Part shown: piece by piece, positions 61,110-64,000 of the stretch | How positions within the stretch are numbered: the first letter of the stretch is position 1 | How the letters are laid out: every line of letters starts with the position of its first letter | Assembly (NCBI GenBank): GCA_947247005.1 | Contig: OX365950.1 | Location: forward strand, 8,010,720-8,074,719 | Origin: Spisula solida | Taxonomy: Eukaryota; Mollusca; Bivalvia; Venerida; Mactridae | Length of the DNA stretch: 64,000 bases | Direction of reading: 5' to 3' | Position numbers and translations under genes: made by a program | Notes under the pieces: model-generated | The model's database searches: none | What the model saw: the letters and a program-made list of their open reading frames with translations, nothing else | What the model was told of the DNA's origin: nothing

Positions 61110-61520
61110 ATTCTAGAATCGCGATGCCGAAGGCATCGCGATTTAGAATCGCCAGACGGCATTGTACGTGTTGCGAGTTTTTAGCCCATCCAAAATTTGG
61201 TCACCCCTGTCAGACATTCGGAGCACCTCGTACAATTCTGCTGTAGAATCATACCTCGGATGTACGTCGACGGACTACTTTCAAGATGGAGACGGCTTAT
61301 TGACGGCGACGTCTGTCAAAATCAGAAACTATTGTATAACGCCTAAAATTAATGATTTAGGTACGCATTGTTGCAGTGTGATGAACCAAAATGGTTTCTT
61401 TACTCGCTGAAACATTGAGAGGCTGATATTTTAGCGTGATCTGCCACATGGAGTCTGTTTTTGCCTGCAAAAACGAAACAAGACAAACTGTCACAGTGTC
61501 AGTGGAAAAATGTAAGTTAT
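61110..61520 (+). promoter_or_regulatory. CpG-dense patch with hairpin and plus-strand splice donor
   Basis: About twenty CpG dinucleotides fall within 400 bp in DNA that is otherwise nearly free of them. A 12-bp-arm hairpin (AATCGCGATGCC, GAA, GGCATCGCGATT) lies at about 61119-61145, a CAAGATGGAG YY1-like site near 61281, and a strong donor AAAAAT|GTAAGT near 61511. This would fit the promoter and first exon of a plus-strand gene running out of the window, or a young CpG-rich repeat. The 82-codon frame at 61162-61410 starts with TTG and has no recognised domain. Confidence 0.35.
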
Positions 61521-63137
61521 TTAATTAATTGTCGTGATTACTCGATTTCTGTTTTATAATGATGTCTCATAATTTCATGGTCCAATGCACTTACTGGCAA
61601 TATCGAGCCCCCTTGTCATAGTTTTGTAATGCCAGCCCAAGGGTTCAACTAGCTGCTAGGGTCATTTTGATACCTTTGACTAAACTTCAAAGTCTAAATA
61701 TTAAAGTACATTTTACCATTTTAAAGTCAAAATACCATGGCCCTTCAAACCAAAATCTAAAATGTGGCTTTTGGAAATGTCATGGGTCAAAACTCAAATT
61801 GAACCCCTTCCAGCTAGGCACTAGCCAAGCTACTTCTACTAGGTAACCACAGATACAAGGTATACCGTTAATACCCTTATTTATAGTCAATGGCTCACCA
61901 ACAGGGAATATCAGACTCAGATCGGACCTCATCAGGTTTCAAACTTTCAAACACCAGCTTCAATTAAGGCATAGTATTAAAAGGGTGAAATTGTGCACAT
62001 GTGACTAATTGAATTGGGACTTGAACCCAGGAACCCTGGCAATAATAGTAGCTCTGCATACTGAGTAACCCGGGTGCCTTTCATGAGTCTATCTATCTGT
62101 CTCCAGCCACTACACTCATTAGTTTCATATTTGGTAATCAATTTTAACAACATATTTTTGCAGGTACTGATTGGTTGGTCCATACAGGCCAAAGCCCAAA
62201 GGTTGATAATCTCGGAGGTTGCAATGGGGACCTGAATGATCAGTGAAACTACAGAGCCTGTACATCTAAGAGTTTGAAAAAGTTACAGATGTGGTTTATG
62301 ACTATAAAACAATATCAGGTAATATCTTATCCTTGCATATGTTTTTCAGTGGTATAGTCCCTAGAATTTGACACGACTCTCGACATTTTATTAGCATAAT
62401 AACAGCTGATATATTGTCTATATTTATAACTTCGGTTGTATGTATTCATAAGCGTGACGTATCACAAAGATGCTCAATGTGTAATACAAACACAAATCTA
62501 AAGGACCAATATTGCACGATTCGCTTGCAGAAATTTATATATTAAACGCAATAACCTTGTAATATATTCAATAATTCATGCATAAAGGTCAGGCTCAGGT
62601 CAAACTCTCTGAGCTATACTGTTATTGCCTTCTTTGCTTGACACTTAGCATAATTGGTATAGTGCCAGGATAATGCCATATGTGACCTGGGAGGGAATCT
62701 CTTTATGACTGAAATACTGTTTACCAATGGAACTTGTAACAACTTAGGTTCATATCACAAGATTATACTGTCTATACAAAGGAGTTATCATGTTAATTAA
62801 GTATCCTAATTAAATTTTACTTGATAATTTATTTAATACAATGTATATAATAATTTATTTAATACAATGTAGTTATTAAGAAATTTAATTTTTACAACAA
62901 GTCCAAATAACTCTGGAAATACAAATCAATGGGTTATATGTCATGTTGTAATTGATTGCCCTTTTGAAAGTGAACTTGTAAGTACATTTGTGTATTCCAA
63001 GTTTAAAATGGATACCTTTTAAAGTTTGGTTTTGAGAAATATTGTCTCACATAAAATTAACCTGAAAACTTTGCTAACACAGCCGCAGTTTGACTTTACT
63101 TCTATGAAAACCATGCTAAAAATTGTTATCTTGACTT
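61521..63137. other. non-coding stretch
   Basis: No gene supported. A minus-strand B-box-like GGGTTCAAGTCCC lies at 62016-62028 with a weak A-box-like region near 62065-62085, a possible SINE relic. A short direct duplication of ATAATTTATTTAATACAATG is at about 62825-62872. Confidence 0.4.
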
Positions 63138-63461
63138 GGGCCTAAAATAAAATTCTGTTTGTTTCCCCATCCGCTACCTACCCGAAAAAAAACAGCCCTA
63201 CCCAAAATATTTTATTGCCCAAATTGAAATAATATTTTTTTATGAAAAATTGGGGATGAAATTTTTATTTTTTGTATAAAGGTTGGTTCTTACTAGTAAA
63301 TTTAGTACCTATTTTCATGTAAGACGGTTGGTTTTCACCTTAGAGTTAACTAAATGTCCTTACTTGTGTTGATATATCAATTTGCACTGAGAGGGTACCG
63401 ATATGGTTATACACCGTGGTAGGTAGGGAAGGGGAAACAAACACTAATTTATTTTTAGCCC
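63138..63461. mobile_element. 324-bp MITE-like element
   Basis: The left part GGGCCTAAAATAAAATTCTG with TTTGTTTCCCC pairs with the complemented right part GGGCTAAAAATAAATTAGTG with TTTGTTTCCCC; both continue into CTACCTACC. Inverted ends are about 45 bp with gaps. The middle is AT-rich without a transposase. Confidence 0.75.
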
Positions 63462-64000
63462 TACCTATGCAGATTCGGACAAGTAGTTTCCAATATTAAA
63501 TTCACAGACCTTAAACTTTGCATGACAAATTCAGCTAGCTACATGAAAAGATAAAATTGTGTCATATTGAATGCTTCTAATAGTGTAGGCCAAAAAATAA
63601 TGGTCCACATTTTCTCAGAAAACCCAGTGTTATGCACTAGATATGAGTAAATATCTAGGTTTCAATAGGGATGGTTAGTTACATTTATTCATTCAAACTA
63701 TAAACAACACATTGTCAAGCAGAAACTATTTTATGTTAATTTTTGTCAATTTTAAGAATAATAAGATAAATTGTTTTTAAGAATTTACAATTTATAAATT
63801 TAAAAAAAATAGATTTTTTCCTAATTTGTCAGGTACCGGTGCCTTTCCCAATCAAGCAGGGAAAAAGTGCTGAGTAAAATTATGAACTGGCAATATGTAG
63901 TTTACATTTGAATTAGATATGATTTCCCTAACTTAGAAACTTAGTAATATTATTTACCTACCCGTAATACCAATTGTTGATACTTTTCTGTAATTATCAT
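63462..64000. other. non-coding right edge
   Basis: AT-rich sequence; no gene or repeat recognised. Confidence 0.5.

Noticed and set aside
61162..61410. 82-codon plus frame in the CpG patch
   Set aside because: It needs a TTG start, has an in-frame stop just upstream, and no family is recognisable; the opposite strand looks equally protein-like.
1..64000. A multi-gene accessory, defence or biosynthetic system
   Set aside because: Apart from one TRIM-NHL gene and dead transposons no protein family is recognisable; the rest is repeats and AT-rich non-coding DNA.

Overview
This is an animal nuclear genome window, most likely from a bivalve mollusc. It is AT-rich and intron-bearing, gene-poor, and crowded with minisatellites and short inverted-repeat elements. 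It also carries the dispersed repeats ending in runs of GGAC-type sequence that I associate with bivalve genomes. The phylum-level call rests on repeat style and the protein's closeness to animal TRIM2/TRIM3; the species cannot be named from the sequence alone.

Only one protein-coding gene is well supported: a TRIM2/TRIM3-type RING E3 ligase on the minus strand, 25592 down to 19750. It has four coding exons with consensus splice sites and a predicted 781-residue protein (RING, two B-boxes, coiled coil, filamin-type domain, NHL propeller). Its first coding exon begins with a splice acceptor, so at least one 5' UTR exon lies at higher coordinates. One candidate first exon is at 57435-57480 (minus). 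A CpG-dense patch at 61110-61520 could be a promoter, but neither is proven to belong to TRIM.

Layout: 1-2.2 kb, non-coding with a foldback; 2.2-3.4 kb, a 38-bp minisatellite; 3.8-4.5 kb, a decayed LINE reverse transcriptase; 4.6-6.5 kb, a dead Tc1 element inserted in a 30-bp minisatellite; 7-17.6 kb, a dense field of dispersed repeats, MITE-like elements and five tandem arrays; 17.6-26 kb, the TRIM gene and its probable 3' UTR, with two tRNA-like SINE candidates in its introns; 26-52 kb, mostly unannotatable AT-rich DNA with arrays at 32.6, 33.4-34.6 and 35.2-35.8 kb; 52-64 kb, a hAT-type MITE with an exact 8-bp target duplication, further terminal-inverted-repeat elements, and the CpG patch.

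Most long open frames outside TRIM are by-products of tandem arrays whose unit length is a multiple of three, or have no coding support. I found no operon-like or defence-like gene system. The interest here is in repeat architecture and in the TRIM gene's domain layout and missing 5' end.
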